A DNA stretch of 34,300 nt from an uncultured Bacteroidales bacterium (GTDB taxonomy: Bacteria; Bacteroidota; Bacteroidia; Bacteroidales; Muribaculaceae): positions 1 through 34,300 of the forward strand of contig CAMKGM010000033.1 in assembly GCA_946412245.1 (NCBI GenBank), in the 5' to 3' direction. The position numbers and the translations under genes are program-made. Under the pieces are notes generated by a model that made no database searches, was not told where the DNA came from, and saw only the letters and a program-made list of their open reading frames with translations. Positions 15,950-25,006 of the stretch are shown piece after piece. Every line of letters begins with the position of its first letter. Within the stretch, counting starts at the first letter, position 1.

Positions 15950-17299
15950 TTAACGATAATTAAAGACAACAATCAGCGCTATTGCCAACAAGAAATAGAG
16001 TTTATCCCATTTTAAAATGTGTCGTTCTTCTCGCCAACAAATCAATCCGTAGACGGCTAAAATAATTGTGAATGGCATGTGCGGCCACTGATAGCGATCG
16101 TGTTGTGCAAACAAGGTAAATAATAACATTACTGTGTTAAGAAGGTAAAATAAGAAAACACCAATTAATTCATAATGCTTATTTTTGAATGCGCCATAAA
16201 TGCCATATATAAAAAAGAACGAGTAAAAGACCTTGCAGAACGACGAGAAACTATATAAGGTGATATAATTCTGCTTAACGAGTTCCTCTGCCACCAAATT
16301 GGGAAAAGGTCCCACCACTGAAGCCAAATAATTCAAAGCATAAATTAAAGAACCGCTTCTTTTTGCTTTATCATCTGCTATCTCTTGCAAGAAGTCATAA
16401 CTATATCCATGTTGCAGAGCTAACTCGTCAATTGTTTGATAAGCATAAATCATTGCTAATATTGCAAGAAATATGATGAAGACATAAATATAACGCTTAA
16501 CCAGTGGGAATTTTAAAGCCACAACATATCCTAGAACACACAGTAGCATATAGAACACCGATGTTCTGAACAACAGCAATGGCAAAGAAAAAATGATAGC
16601 AAGGATTAGATCTTTCGACAAGACACTTTTGTGAACCCTCATTATATAATATATGGCCATAATAATAAACATGACCATAAAGTTCTCCTTTAATCCAACA
16701 GAAGCAGTATATACCCCATATAATTCTGTACCCCAAAAGAATGCTATGAAACAAGAAGATTCTTTCTCAAAAAACAAGTTAGACAACTTATAGAGAAAAT
16801 AACAAGATATAACAACGGCTATAACATTAAACAATACAAGTAGTTGCACTCCCATTTCAGGATCTCCTGACAAAGAATACACCAAATACACAATAATGTT
16901 AAATCCCATATCATCAACTTGACCCACATTTGATTCCAAATACCTTATAAAACCTACAAAAGATAAATCAATATGCGACCCATTCCTGTGATAAAACATG
17001 GCATCCTGAGGGTCATAACCTAACGGATTATCAAAATAATCTATATTAAAGAAACGCAGGCCAAAGCAACATACTAGTTGGAAAATAATGATAATCAACA
17101 GTGTTTTCGAAATAGAGCGCCTTTCATATAGCAATGAGAAGAACACTATCATCACCATTCCCAGCATCTGCATCACCACTATAGGCAAGTCTGGCACCTT
17201 ATTTTTCATTGCGAAAAAGAAGATGGCATAGAATAGTAAATAATATATGGCAGCAAGTCTAAAGAACCTCCGTGTTTCCCAAGTGCTGAGCAAATTCAT
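15950..17299 (-). CDS. Multi-spanning membrane protein, probable O-antigen/EPS polymerase (Wzy-like)
   Basis: The 449-residue protein is strongly hydrophobic, with roughly ten to twelve predicted membrane segments. A larger extracytoplasmic stretch near residues 85-115 includes PLGYDPQDAMFYHRNGSHI. Such a layout fits Wzy polymerases, which are recognised by topology more than by motif. It could also be a GT-C-type transferase. It lies between the GT32 and GT4 genes and abuts the latter with no gap. A second polymerase-like gene (19371-20522) is in the same operon, so one of the two may have another role. The gene is very AT-rich compared with the flanking housekeeping genes, as is usual for polymerases. 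Confidence 0.75.
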   Translation of the reverse strand: MNLLSTWETRRFFRLAAIYYLLFYAIFFFAMKNKVPDLPIVVMQMLGMVMIVFFSLLYERRSISKTLLIIIIFQLVCCFGLRFFNIDYFDNPLGYDPQDAMFYHRNGSHIDLSFVGFIRYLESNVGQVDDMGFNIIVYLVYSLSGDPEMGVQLLVLFNVIAVVISCYFLYKLSNLFFEKESSCFIAFFWGTELYGVYTASVGLKENFMVMFIIMAIYYIMRVHKSVLSKDLILAIIFSLPLLLFRTSVFYMLLCVLGYVVALKFPLVKRYIYVFIIFLAILAMIYAYQTIDELALQHGYSYDFLQEIADDKAKRSGSLIYALNYLASVVGPFPNLVAEELVKQNYITLYSFSSFCKVFYSFFFIYGIYGAFKNKHYELIGVFLFYLLNTVMLLFTLFAQHDRYQWPHMPFTIILAVYGLICWREERHILKWDKLYFLLAIALIVVFNYR

Positions 17300-17337
17300 A
17301 TACTTTAGAACTTAAGTTAGAAATGTATGGAAAAAGA

Positions 17338-18063
17338 CTATCTCCGTCCACAAATAAACCTCTTTAACTGCACTAGTCTATAGGTTATGGAAGAACCTAA
17401 AAAACGAACCAAGCGCTTTTTAAATCTTGTCTTCGGACTTGTCCAAGAGCCGGCATAATAATGAATGCAAACTGTATTATCAGTTTTCTTTAACACATAG
17501 CCATTATGATCAATTGGACAGAAATAATCTTTGGGGTAAAAAGTAACAAATCCCGGGAAATCTTGATAAGTATTGTTCTGTTTAAGTCCATACGCCAACA
17601 TAAATTCAGTAATGACTGCAACATTTGTTGTCATATCCATTTCACCATCTTTATTAATGAAATGTCGACCATTGTAATAATCCAAATTCAATTTTGCCCA
17701 TTCACCGCCTTTTTCACTAGCCATCACACCTGTTGGCACTTCTGTTTCACTCTCAAATCCGGAGAACGCGACATGATGAAGGAATGGATTATATGAACTG
17801 ATTACCTCAACATCGGTATCCATATAAATTCCACCTTCGTGGTAAAGCGCATAAAGACGAACCACATCAGTCACAAAAGCATACTTCTTGTTATCGTATG
17901 CCTCTCGAACATATGGATACATATCAAGGTCAAAGTTATCTTCATTCCACTCCTTGATTTCATAATCAGGAAGATACTTCCTCCAAGACTCAATGCATTT
18001 TTGAGCCAACTTGGGCAAAGGGTTATGACCAAACCAACAATAATGTATAACTTTGGGTATCAT
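17338..18063 (-). CDS. GT32-type glycosyltransferase with DXD motif
   Basis: This 241-residue protein has the features of the glycosyltransferase sugar-binding DXD family (GT32, Och1/capsular type). It starts with IPKVIHYCWFGHNPLP, has the WNEDNFDLD segment, then FVTDVVRLYALYHEGGIYMDTDVE with the metal-binding D82-T83-D84. It ends with a basic region (TRFKKRLVRF) that may contact the membrane. It should add one sugar to the growing repeat unit in the cytoplasm. It follows the flippase gene after five bases and precedes the polymerase-like gene by 38 bases. Donor sugar unknown. Confidence 0.91.
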   Translation of the reverse strand: MIPKVIHYCWFGHNPLPKLAQKCIESWRKYLPDYEIKEWNEDNFDLDMYPYVREAYDNKKYAFVTDVVRLYALYHEGGIYMDTDVEVISSYNPFLHHVAFSGFESETEVPTGVMASEKGGEWAKLNLDYYNGRHFINKDGEMDMTTNVAVITEFMLAYGLKQNNTYQDFPGFVTFYPKDYFCPIDHNGYVLKKTDNTVCIHYYAGSWTSPKTRFKKRLVRFLGSSITYRLVQLKRFICGRR

Positions 18064-18068
18064 AATAT

Positions 18069-19367
18069 CTAAATTTTAATTATCTTGAGATAAGTATACT
18101 GTATCGCGCCATATACAATGTAACCAATAAGGACACCAAATGCAACACCTGATACTTGATATCCCATTTGTACAAAGATATAAGCCAATATAATGGTGGT
18201 AAAAGACCATATTACACTCATGCCAAGCCAAATCCACATCTTGGCCAAACTTGAAATTGATATTCCCAATACAGTCGAGATTGACGTGAAAATGGTTGAA
18301 AAAGCTAAGATGATTAATGGCTGAGAATCATTGAATCCTTTACCATATAAACTCATAATATAATTACTCAGAATAAATATCACAATCGACAATGTGGTAG
18401 TTATGATGACATTTATTAGAATATTGGTGTGTAGAACTTTCCAAAACCTACGTTTCTCATTCTTTTCAAGACTCGACATGATGGGTAAAATGATGTTACT
18501 GATTGTAGCGGGAATAAACAACAAAATGAGTTTCCACTGATCGGCTACATCATAAATGGCTAATTCTCCATAACCCGATGAACGCGCCAAAATTGTTCGT
18601 AAAATCCAAAATGTGGGTCCGGCCAACAAGGTAGATAATGCAGCTGGTAAAGTATAACTGAAAAGCAACTTCAAATCGCTTCGCCTGAAATGTGACAGTT
18701 TCACATCTACGTTATGGGCCTTAAAGTCTCTATTGATTAGCCATTTATTGAAAATCGCCTTCAACATAAATCCACTTCCATACCCTATAACGGCACCCAA
18801 TATTCCATAATAATAACCCATCACCACCATACCGACAGCCTCAAACACACTGCACAATAAATTACTGAATGCTATTGACTTGAAGCTTTCAAATCCCGCC
18901 AATGTGGCATCTTGCGCGGTGTTTAAGATGGTAAACAAGAGTACCAAAGATGAAACTTTGATGGGCACAGTCAAGTCTACCGCATGAAGAACATTGACTG
19001 CAAGCGTCTCGGCAAACAAAAATACCAACAGAGAAACAATGATTGCAAAAAGCAACGCAAAGCCATTGGTCAGCAAATAAATAGAGCTAATGTGATCTTT
19101 TTCAGTCTTTCTATACTCCGCAATGAATTTCGTCGCGGTGACACCCAAACCAAAACTACCAAGCACAACAAACATGCCTAAGGTAGACTTGACCATTCCG
19201 AATTTTCCATAATCCTCTTTTCCTAAAATGTGCGCGCAAACAATGCCGGCAATCAACACCAGCAGCTTAGATATGGTGGAACCTAATAATGACCAAAAAG
19301 CACCCGACGCCATTCGACGGGCTATATCTGAATTCTTATATTTTTCAACAATTGATTTGATTCCCAT
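18069..19367 (-). CDS. Polysaccharide flippase (Wzx-like)
   Basis: The 432-residue protein has about twelve membrane segments and the family pattern of polysaccharide transport proteins (MOP superfamily). It opens with ARRMASGAFWSLLGSTISKLL and has YGKFGMVKSTLGMFVVLG and LAGFESFKSIAFSN, all common in Wzx proteins. It should move the undecaprenyl-linked repeat unit across the inner membrane for polymerisation. It is flanked at three and five bases by the EpsG-like and GT32 genes, so the genes are tightly coupled. Confidence 0.93.
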   Translation of the reverse strand: MGIKSIVEKYKNSDIARRMASGAFWSLLGSTISKLLVLIAGIVCAHILGKEDYGKFGMVKSTLGMFVVLGSFGLGVTATKFIAEYRKTEKDHISSIYLLTNGFALLFAIIVSLLVFLFAETLAVNVLHAVDLTVPIKVSSLVLLFTILNTAQDATLAGFESFKSIAFSNLLCSVFEAVGMVVMGYYYGILGAVIGYGSGFMLKAIFNKWLINRDFKAHNVDVKLSHFRRSDLKLLFSYTLPAALSTLLAGPTFWILRTILARSSGYGELAIYDVADQWKLILLFIPATISNIILPIMSSLEKNEKRRFWKVLHTNILINVIITTTLSIVIFILSNYIMSLYGKGFNDSQPLIILAFSTIFTSISTVLGISISSLAKMWIWLGMSVIWSFTTIILAYIFVQMGYQVSGVAFGVLIGYIVYGAIQYTYLKIIKI

Positions 19368-19370
19368 TCA

Positions 19371-20522
19371 TTAAAATATGAAATGGTAAAACAATGACTG
19401 CTGAGACACTTCACTAGCCGACACCTTTATAATATCTATTATAGTATATGAGCAAGGTATTAGACAACATACAGTCGCTTTAAGATATTGTTTCGTAGCA
19501 ATCAGGTAAGTGACACAGTAGGCTATCATAATAACAATAAATATATAAAGGTATTCCACTGGCCTTAGCATGGAGTGATGCGTGTTCATCATTATATTTT
19601 CATAACATGTACCGACGAAGGCAAGCAAAAAGAAAATGGGTAACAACTTGTCACTTTTAAAATAGCTTTTAACCTGCGGATAAAAATAGATGAAAATAAA
19701 TGATGACAACAAAGATATCAAATGCAAAGGCCCCCAACCGATATTTCGGAACTGGCCATGAATGACATCAACCAAGTGATGGCCATACTTATGATATCCG
19801 ATGAAGTCCAAAAAGTCAGGCACGAAACCGAGCAACCTAAACCAAATGGGCCAAATGCCCAAAATGACACATGCCACAAATATTATAAGTAGTACTTTAG
19901 GGGATTTTGGGTTGACTTTTATGAATGGCAGGAAATAAAACACGATGAGCAACCATGCCGACTTATGAATTGTGATTGCCAGTAGAGTTAACAAAAAATA
20001 AGGGATAAACTTACGTTGCTCAATGAGTGGAATCATTGCAACCAGCATCATCGAGATGGTCCACTGACGCATGAATGTCAGGTAATTAAAACCATAAGGG
20101 CCTAAGATAAGAATCATTCCCACCCACGGCAACAGATGTTTGTGATGACGCAAGCCAAAGTAAAGTGCAAAGGCCTGAATTAAACCCCAAAAGCCAAAAT
20201 AAAATGCGAAATGAAGACCTGATGCTGCAAATAGCCTTGTAATCCAGTAAAAGCCTATTTCCAGGTCAACTCTGGCAAATTCTCCTGTTTCTCTAACATG
20301 CTGAAATTGTTTCAAATACATATCGTAGTCACTGCCAGTCTGGAATCTGAGACCCATCATTAGCGTGACCACTATAATTGAAACAACAATCTCCCAACTC
20401 CAAAATGGGAGTTCAGCGTCGGGCTTTAATAATTTGAGTTGACTTTCTCGCCGATTAAGATGCCACCCAAGAAAAAAGAGAATTAAAGAAACACCAATAT
20501 ATACCAGCAGACTTTGAATCAT
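19371..20522 (-). CDS. EpsG-family membrane protein, probable polysaccharide polymerase
   Basis: This hydrophobic protein of 383 residues has about ten membrane segments. The segment GLRFQTGSDYDMYLKQF is typical of EpsG/Wzy-like proteins, in which a conserved Arg and a G-x-DY-x-x-Y motif lie after the first membrane helices. I start it at the ATG at 20522; the frame can be read from a TTG at 20531, but nothing favours that. It lies 15 bases after wecC and three bases before the flippase. It probably polymerises repeat units on the periplasmic side. A second polymerase-like gene sits at 15950-17299. Confidence 0.85.
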   Translation of the reverse strand: MIQSLLVYIGVSLILFFLGWHLNRRESQLKLLKPDAELPFWSWEIVVSIIVVTLMMGLRFQTGSDYDMYLKQFQHVRETGEFARVDLEIGFYWITRLFAASGLHFAFYFGFWGLIQAFALYFGLRHHKHLLPWVGMILILGPYGFNYLTFMRQWTISMMLVAMIPLIEQRKFIPYFLLTLLAITIHKSAWLLIVFYFLPFIKVNPKSPKVLLIIFVACVILGIWPIWFRLLGFVPDFLDFIGYHKYGHHLVDVIHGQFRNIGWGPLHLISLLSSFIFIYFYPQVKSYFKSDKLLPIFFLLAFVGTCYENIMMNTHHSMLRPVEYLYIFIVIMIAYCVTYLIATKQYLKATVCCLIPCSYTIIDIIKVSASEVSQQSLFYHFIF

Positions 20523-20537
20523 GGAAAGCAAATACTT

Positions 20538-21749
20538 TTATCTACCCTTAAAGATGCCGCAGAGGTCAATAATCACCTTATCGTCACGCCAGGGCAGGGT
20601 CTTGAATTGGTCATGAGCTGTTAAGAATACGATAATGTCGGCTTTTTCGTATGCGACTTGATAATCGGTCAATTTAAACACCTTGTGGGCTTTCAGGTTG
20701 GGTTCAACCACCATGATATCGGCATTATTGCAACCCTGCATCACATCGGTTGTAATGCGCTTGGCCGGTGACTCGCGCAAGTCATCAATATTGGGTTTGA
20801 AAGCCAATCCCATCATGGCAACCACAGGCTTGCGGTGATGATCAAGTTCAAACTTAATCATTGCATTCTTAACCTTCTCGGCACTCCATTTAGCCTTATA
20901 GTTGTTGATTTCTCGTGCTGCTGCAATGATTTTGGCCTGTTCAGGAAAAGCGGCCGTAATGAAATAAGGATCAACAGCAATGCAGTGCCCGCCCACGCCA
21001 CAACCGGGTTGCAGGATGTTGACGCGAGGATGCTTGTTTGCGAGTGCTATCAGTTCCCAAACATCAATCCCGGCTTTATCGCAAATGATTGACAACTCAT
21101 TAGCGAACGCAATCTGGACATCACGGCTTGAGTTCTCGGTCAGCTTGCACATCTCGGCCGTGCGGGCATTGGTCTTGTGCAGCTGGCCTTTCACAAACTG
21201 CGAATAGAAGGCAACAGCCTTGTCGGTCGACGCGCTGTCAATGCCACCTATCACTCGGTCATTATGAATCAACTCATAGATAATATTGCCGGGCAACACC
21301 CGTTCAGGACAGTACGCAATGTAAATCTTTCCTTTCAACTCAGGCCGCTCCGCGAAAATGATGTCGGCCATTTGCTCGGTAGTGCCTATTGGAGAAGTGG
21401 ATTCGATGACAAAGAGGTCACCCTCTTTCAGATACGGAATCACATTGCGAGTCGCAGTTTCGACATACGACACATCCGGTTCATGATTTCCCTTAAAAGG
21501 AGTAGGCACCACAATCAGATACACATCGCTCTGCTGAGGTTTTATGTCGGCATGCAACTTGCCCGCCGACACCATTTCCTGCAGCATCTCTTGCAATCCC
21601 GGCTCTACGATGTGAAGTTCACCGGCGTTAGTTCTTTCTACAATTGACCGGTTGACATCAACGCCAAGCACATCCATGTTGCCATATTTTGCCGCCATGA
21701 TTGCGGTAGGCAAGCCTATATATCCGAGTCCTATAAAACAAACTTTCAT
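20538..21749 (-). CDS. wecC: UDP-N-acetyl-D-mannosamine dehydrogenase (WecC-type nucleotide sugar dehydrogenase)
   Basis: The 403-residue enzyme should oxidise UDP-ManNAc with two NAD to UDP-ManNAcA, a uronic acid donor. It shows the N-terminal NAD loop FIGLGYIGLPTA, the central ESTSPIGTTE and ENSSRDVQIAFANEL segments, and the catalytic Cys256 in CGVGGHCIAVDPYF. The sequence around ICDKAGIDVWELIALANKHPRVN matches WecC and not UDP-glucose dehydrogenase. The partner epimerase gene wecB is not in this window and would have to be elsewhere. UDP-ManNAcA is a fitting donor for the WecG/TagA-type transferase in the same operon, and its carboxyl group could carry an amide substituent. Confidence 0.92.
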   Translation of the reverse strand: MKVCFIGLGYIGLPTAIMAAKYGNMDVLGVDVNRSIVERTNAGELHIVEPGLQEMLQEMVSAGKLHADIKPQQSDVYLIVVPTPFKGNHEPDVSYVETATRNVIPYLKEGDLFVIESTSPIGTTEQMADIIFAERPELKGKIYIAYCPERVLPGNIIYELIHNDRVIGGIDSASTDKAVAFYSQFVKGQLHKTNARTAEMCKLTENSSRDVQIAFANELSIICDKAGIDVWELIALANKHPRVNILQPGCGVGGHCIAVDPYFITAAFPEQAKIIAAAREINNYKAKWSAEKVKNAMIKFELDHHRKPVVAMMGLAFKPNIDDLRESPAKRITTDVMQGCNNADIMVVEPNLKAHKVFKLTDYQVAYEKADIIVFLTAHDQFKTLPWRDDKVIIDLCGIFKGR

Positions 21750-21781
21750 TTTGGTCTTAAAATTAAATTAATAAATGTAGA

Positions 21782-24202
21782 TTAAGATTTCTTTTGATTG
21801 CCGTAACCATAGCCGTAGCCATAGCCGTAACCATAGCCATAACGACGGTAACCATAGCCATTCGATTCGTCGGAGGTTCCGTTCAGTATCAGCACCAGTT
21901 TGTTGTAACGGCCATCTTCGTAGTTGCGTTGCAACTCATTGAGCATATTCTTGTCAAACAGACCGGAACGCACAACGAACACGGTCATATCGCAGAACTT
22001 GTTCACAATAGTGGCATCAGCCACAATCTCGATGGGCGGGCAGTCAATAAATATGTAGTCATACCTTTCGCGCATTTCTTGAAGCATTCCCTCCAAGCGG
22101 TCGCTAAAGAGCAACTCAGTGGGATTGGGAGGAATTGTACCCACAGGCATCACATCAAGATACTCGTTGAGTTCACCTTTCACCATCACGTCGTCTAAGT
22201 TGTCATAGTGTTCGCTCAAGTAATCTGACACACCCTTTGTGGGACTTTTGACAAACGTTGACATGGAGGCCTTGCGCAAATCAAGGTCAATGAGCAGCAC
22301 CCTCTTTTTCTTAATGGCAAAACTCAATGCCAAGTTAGTTGAGATGAAGGTCTTACCTGAACCGGCATTGGCTGATGTGAACATGATAATCTTTGAAGCA
22401 CCTTCCTTGCCTGAAATAAATTCCAAATTCGTACGCACCACACGGAACGCCTCGTTAATCACATTGCCACTCTTTTCCTTGACCACAATTTCTCGTACGT
22501 CCTTACGTCTATTAAACAAGGCAAGAATGCCACGATGTTTCTTGTAAGACAACGGAATCTCGCCAATGAACGGAACCGTCACACCTTCAAGGTCTCGACG
22601 TGACCTCACTGCAGTGTCAAAGCTGTTCATGATTAACAAGATAATGAGTGGAATCAGTATGCCCAGCAACAACGCAACAAGCATCACATTGAATTTGACC
22701 GGTTTCGAGGGTTTCATGCTTCCTGATGGCGGATTCAAAAGCTTGGTGTTATAGGCGGTAAATGCCTTTGACAACTGATTCTCTTCGCGCTTCTGGAGAA
22801 GGAATACATATAATTGCTCTTTCACTTTCTGTTGGCGTTCAACGCTCAACAAATCTTTTGCCTGTGTAGGATTTGAAGCAATCTGCTGACGCGTTTGGCT
22901 CTCAGTTCCCTGCAATGAACTGATGCGCTCGTTCAGCACCGCAGTTGTATTATCAATGGCTGCAGTGATGGCATTCTTGGTTGCAATCAGTTCCTGGTCA
23001 AGATCTTGCACCAACGGATTTGAGGGGTTACTGTTAGCCAACAGATTATTCCTCCTGATGACCTTTTCATTGTAGTCCGCAATCTGCTGAGCCACTGAGG
23101 GGTTGTCAATTCCTGAATTTGCGGGCAGTACACTAAAGTCCTTACCGGTATTCCCTAATTGACGCCTAATGTACTTGGCCATATAGAGTTGATTCTTCAA
23201 ATCAAGTAACTGACTTGACGTATTTTCAGAGCGTGCCATATAAACACTTGAAGCCGCTTGCACGTCAGGCACCATGTGCTGACTCTTATATGATGATATA
23301 TTCTCATCAACATTGCCCAGTTCACGCTCTATTTGCCGCAATTCTTCGTCAATGAAGTTTGAGGTACTGATTGCTTGTTGATTAATGTCTTCAATCCATT
23401 TCTCATTATAGACCACAAACAGGTTATTCAGCACGTCCTCAGCTCGCTCCGGAGAGACGTCGTCAAACCGCAAATCCACCACTGAAGCTTTCTCGTCGCT
23501 TTGATCAACGCGTAGCCTTGACGAATAAGATTTTGAAACACCACTATAACCACCGCGAGTCACATAGATTTTCTTGTCAAATTTGCCTATGTAATTGTTA
23601 GTTGGAGCAATCATCAGTTTGCCAATAGGGGTTTGAACCACAGTTCCCAACTTCGAGGTTATCGGTTTCGATGATTTCTCTGCGCCTTGCAAATAAAAGT
23701 CGCTCAGTTGCACCTTGCTGTCATCCAACAGTTTCATTATGAACGAAGCGCTCTGCTCAGGCTTCACATCCAGGAAATTGACAGTCACAGGCAGTGTGCT
23801 TCCATAAAGCACTTCCTTATGAAATGCGCCATCAATTTCATAGTTTACATCCAGATGCAGTTTCTTGACCACATCTATCATATAAGTAGGAGACTTGAGC
23901 GTAATCATCTCGTTATGCAGATTCATTCTGCTATTCTTTGCACCCATTGACGAAAACTGACCAAAGTCTCGAGATATAGACTGATTCTTATCATCGTCAC
24001 GTATCAGCAACGAAGCTTGACGCGTGTATACAGGTTGTGTCATCGTGATATACATCACGCCTAACGACAACGCAATCAGCAACGATATCAGAAACCAATA
24101 CCAATTCTTGACACACAAGTACAAGAGATCTTGGAAATTGATTCCTTCATCATTTGACTGCTGATTATTCGCTTTTGAATTATTATATGATTCTTCTGCC
24201 AT
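21782..24202 (-). CDS. wzc: Polysaccharide co-polymerase and tyrosine autokinase (Wzc-type)
   Basis: The 806-residue inner-membrane protein combines a Wzz chain-length domain with a cytoplasmic BY-kinase. The N-terminal membrane helix follows NWYWFLISLL. A long periplasmic coiled-coil region follows, then a second helix (MLVALLLGILIPLIILLIM). The kinase has Walker A SANAGSGKT (about 610-618), Walker A' LLIDLDLRKA (about 636-645) and Walker B IFIDCPP. The C terminus is a Tyr-Gly tail of about 20 residues with many tyrosines, the usual autophosphorylation cluster, encoded by hexanucleotide repeats. It controls chain length and works with Wza in export. No Wzb phosphatase gene is seen in the operon. 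The gene lies ten bases after wza. Confidence 0.96.
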   Translation of the reverse strand: MAEESYNNSKANNQQSNDEGINFQDLLYLCVKNWYWFLISLLIALSLGVMYITMTQPVYTRQASLLIRDDDKNQSISRDFGQFSSMGAKNSRMNLHNEMITLKSPTYMIDVVKKLHLDVNYEIDGAFHKEVLYGSTLPVTVNFLDVKPEQSASFIMKLLDDSKVQLSDFYLQGAEKSSKPITSKLGTVVQTPIGKLMIAPTNNYIGKFDKKIYVTRGGYSGVSKSYSSRLRVDQSDEKASVVDLRFDDVSPERAEDVLNNLFVVYNEKWIEDINQQAISTSNFIDEELRQIERELGNVDENISSYKSQHMVPDVQAASSVYMARSENTSSQLLDLKNQLYMAKYIRRQLGNTGKDFSVLPANSGIDNPSVAQQIADYNEKVIRRNNLLANSNPSNPLVQDLDQELIATKNAITAAIDNTTAVLNERISSLQGTESQTRQQIASNPTQAKDLLSVERQQKVKEQLYVFLLQKREENQLSKAFTAYNTKLLNPPSGSMKPSKPVKFNVMLVALLLGILIPLIILLIMNSFDTAVRSRRDLEGVTVPFIGEIPLSYKKHRGILALFNRRKDVREIVVKEKSGNVINEAFRVVRTNLEFISGKEGASKIIMFTSANAGSGKTFISTNLALSFAIKKKRVLLIDLDLRKASMSTFVKSPTKGVSDYLSEHYDNLDDVMVKGELNEYLDVMPVGTIPPNPTELLFSDRLEGMLQEMRERYDYIFIDCPPIEIVADATIVNKFCDMTVFVVRSGLFDKNMLNELQRNYEDGRYNKLVLILNGTSDESNGYGYRRYGYGYGYGYGYGYGNQKKS
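21801..21842 (-). repeat. Seven hexanucleotide repeats encoding the Tyr-Gly tail of Wzc
   Basis: Seven near-identical hexamers of the form CCATAG/CCGTAA (plus strand) lie head to tail just before the wzc stop codon. Each encodes one Tyr-Gly pair, so slippage would change tail length without a frameshift. Confidence 0.85.
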
Positions 24203-24211
24203 AGCTCTATT

Positions 24212-25006
24212 TTACTTTACAATCAATACTATAATTGTTGTGAGCAGCGATGCCGCCGATATCCACAAAGCCGGAGTCAAGAAAGAGTTTCCTAATGCCG
24301 AAGCCTCGCGCGCTTTCTTTTCATTGGGCTCAACGTAGACAATGTCGTTCTGCTGCAGGTAGAATACCGGCGATGTGTAAAGACTATTGGCATCAGTCAA
24401 GTTCACTCGATAAGACTTCTGTTGGCCGTTTTCCAGTCGCATCACTAGCACATTCTCGCGCACACCAAAAATTGTCAAGTCGCCGGCACGGCTCAATGCG
24501 TCAAGAATCGAAACTTGGTCATGGTCAATAATGAAACGACCTGGCGACTTCACCTCACCCATCACTGAGAAATACATATCCAAAAAATCGACGGTCACTT
24601 GAGGATCTTTCAGTTCTCCTCGCTGAATTAAGGTGTTCTTAATAAAATTACCCACTTCGCTACGAGTCATCCCTGAAACATGCAAACTGCCCAAAATCGG
24701 AAAATCTATGCATCCATCGGGATTCACTGTGTAGTTTGCCACAGTTGAGGTCGACAATCCTTGTCCGGATGTGGCCGAACGGTAGTGCCCAACAACCGGC
24801 AAATTGAATAAATAAGCCAACTCAGGGTTCTTACTGCTCACCAAAATTGACAGTTTATCACCGGGTTGCAACCTGACAATGCGGTTGTCGGTAATCGACT
24901 TGCTTTCTCCGTCTTTCACATCTTGGAAATAGCTCACCTTAGGTGTCTCACACGATACCATGAGCAGACCCGCCGCCACGGCAATCATTAAATGTTTAAA
25001 TTTCAT
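24212..25006 (-). CDS. wza: Polysaccharide export outer-membrane lipoprotein (Wza-type)
   Basis: The 264-residue protein starts with a lipoprotein signal (lysine-containing start, hydrophobic run, MVSC with the Cys at residue 19). The Poly_export segment follows with VRLQPGDKLSILVSSKNPEL, VNPDGCIDFPILGSLHVSG, then a SLBB-like region with MGEVKSPGRF and LDALSRAGDL, and NDIVYVEPNEKKA. The C terminus ends in a hydrophobic helix (PALWISAASLLTTIIVLIV), as in Wza-type outer-membrane channels. It would form the outer-membrane exit for the polymer. It overlaps the WecA-like gene by four bases (ATGA) and is followed by wzc. Confidence 0.95.
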   Translation of the reverse strand: MKFKHLMIAVAAGLLMVSCETPKVSYFQDVKDGESKSITDNRIVRLQPGDKLSILVSSKNPELAYLFNLPVVGHYRSATSGQGLSTSTVANYTVNPDGCIDFPILGSLHVSGMTRSEVGNFIKNTLIQRGELKDPQVTVDFLDMYFSVMGEVKSPGRFIIDHDQVSILDALSRAGDLTIFGVRENVLVMRLENGQQKSYRVNLTDANSLYTSPVFYLQQNDIVYVEPNEKKAREASALGNSFLTPALWISAASLLTTIIVLIVK

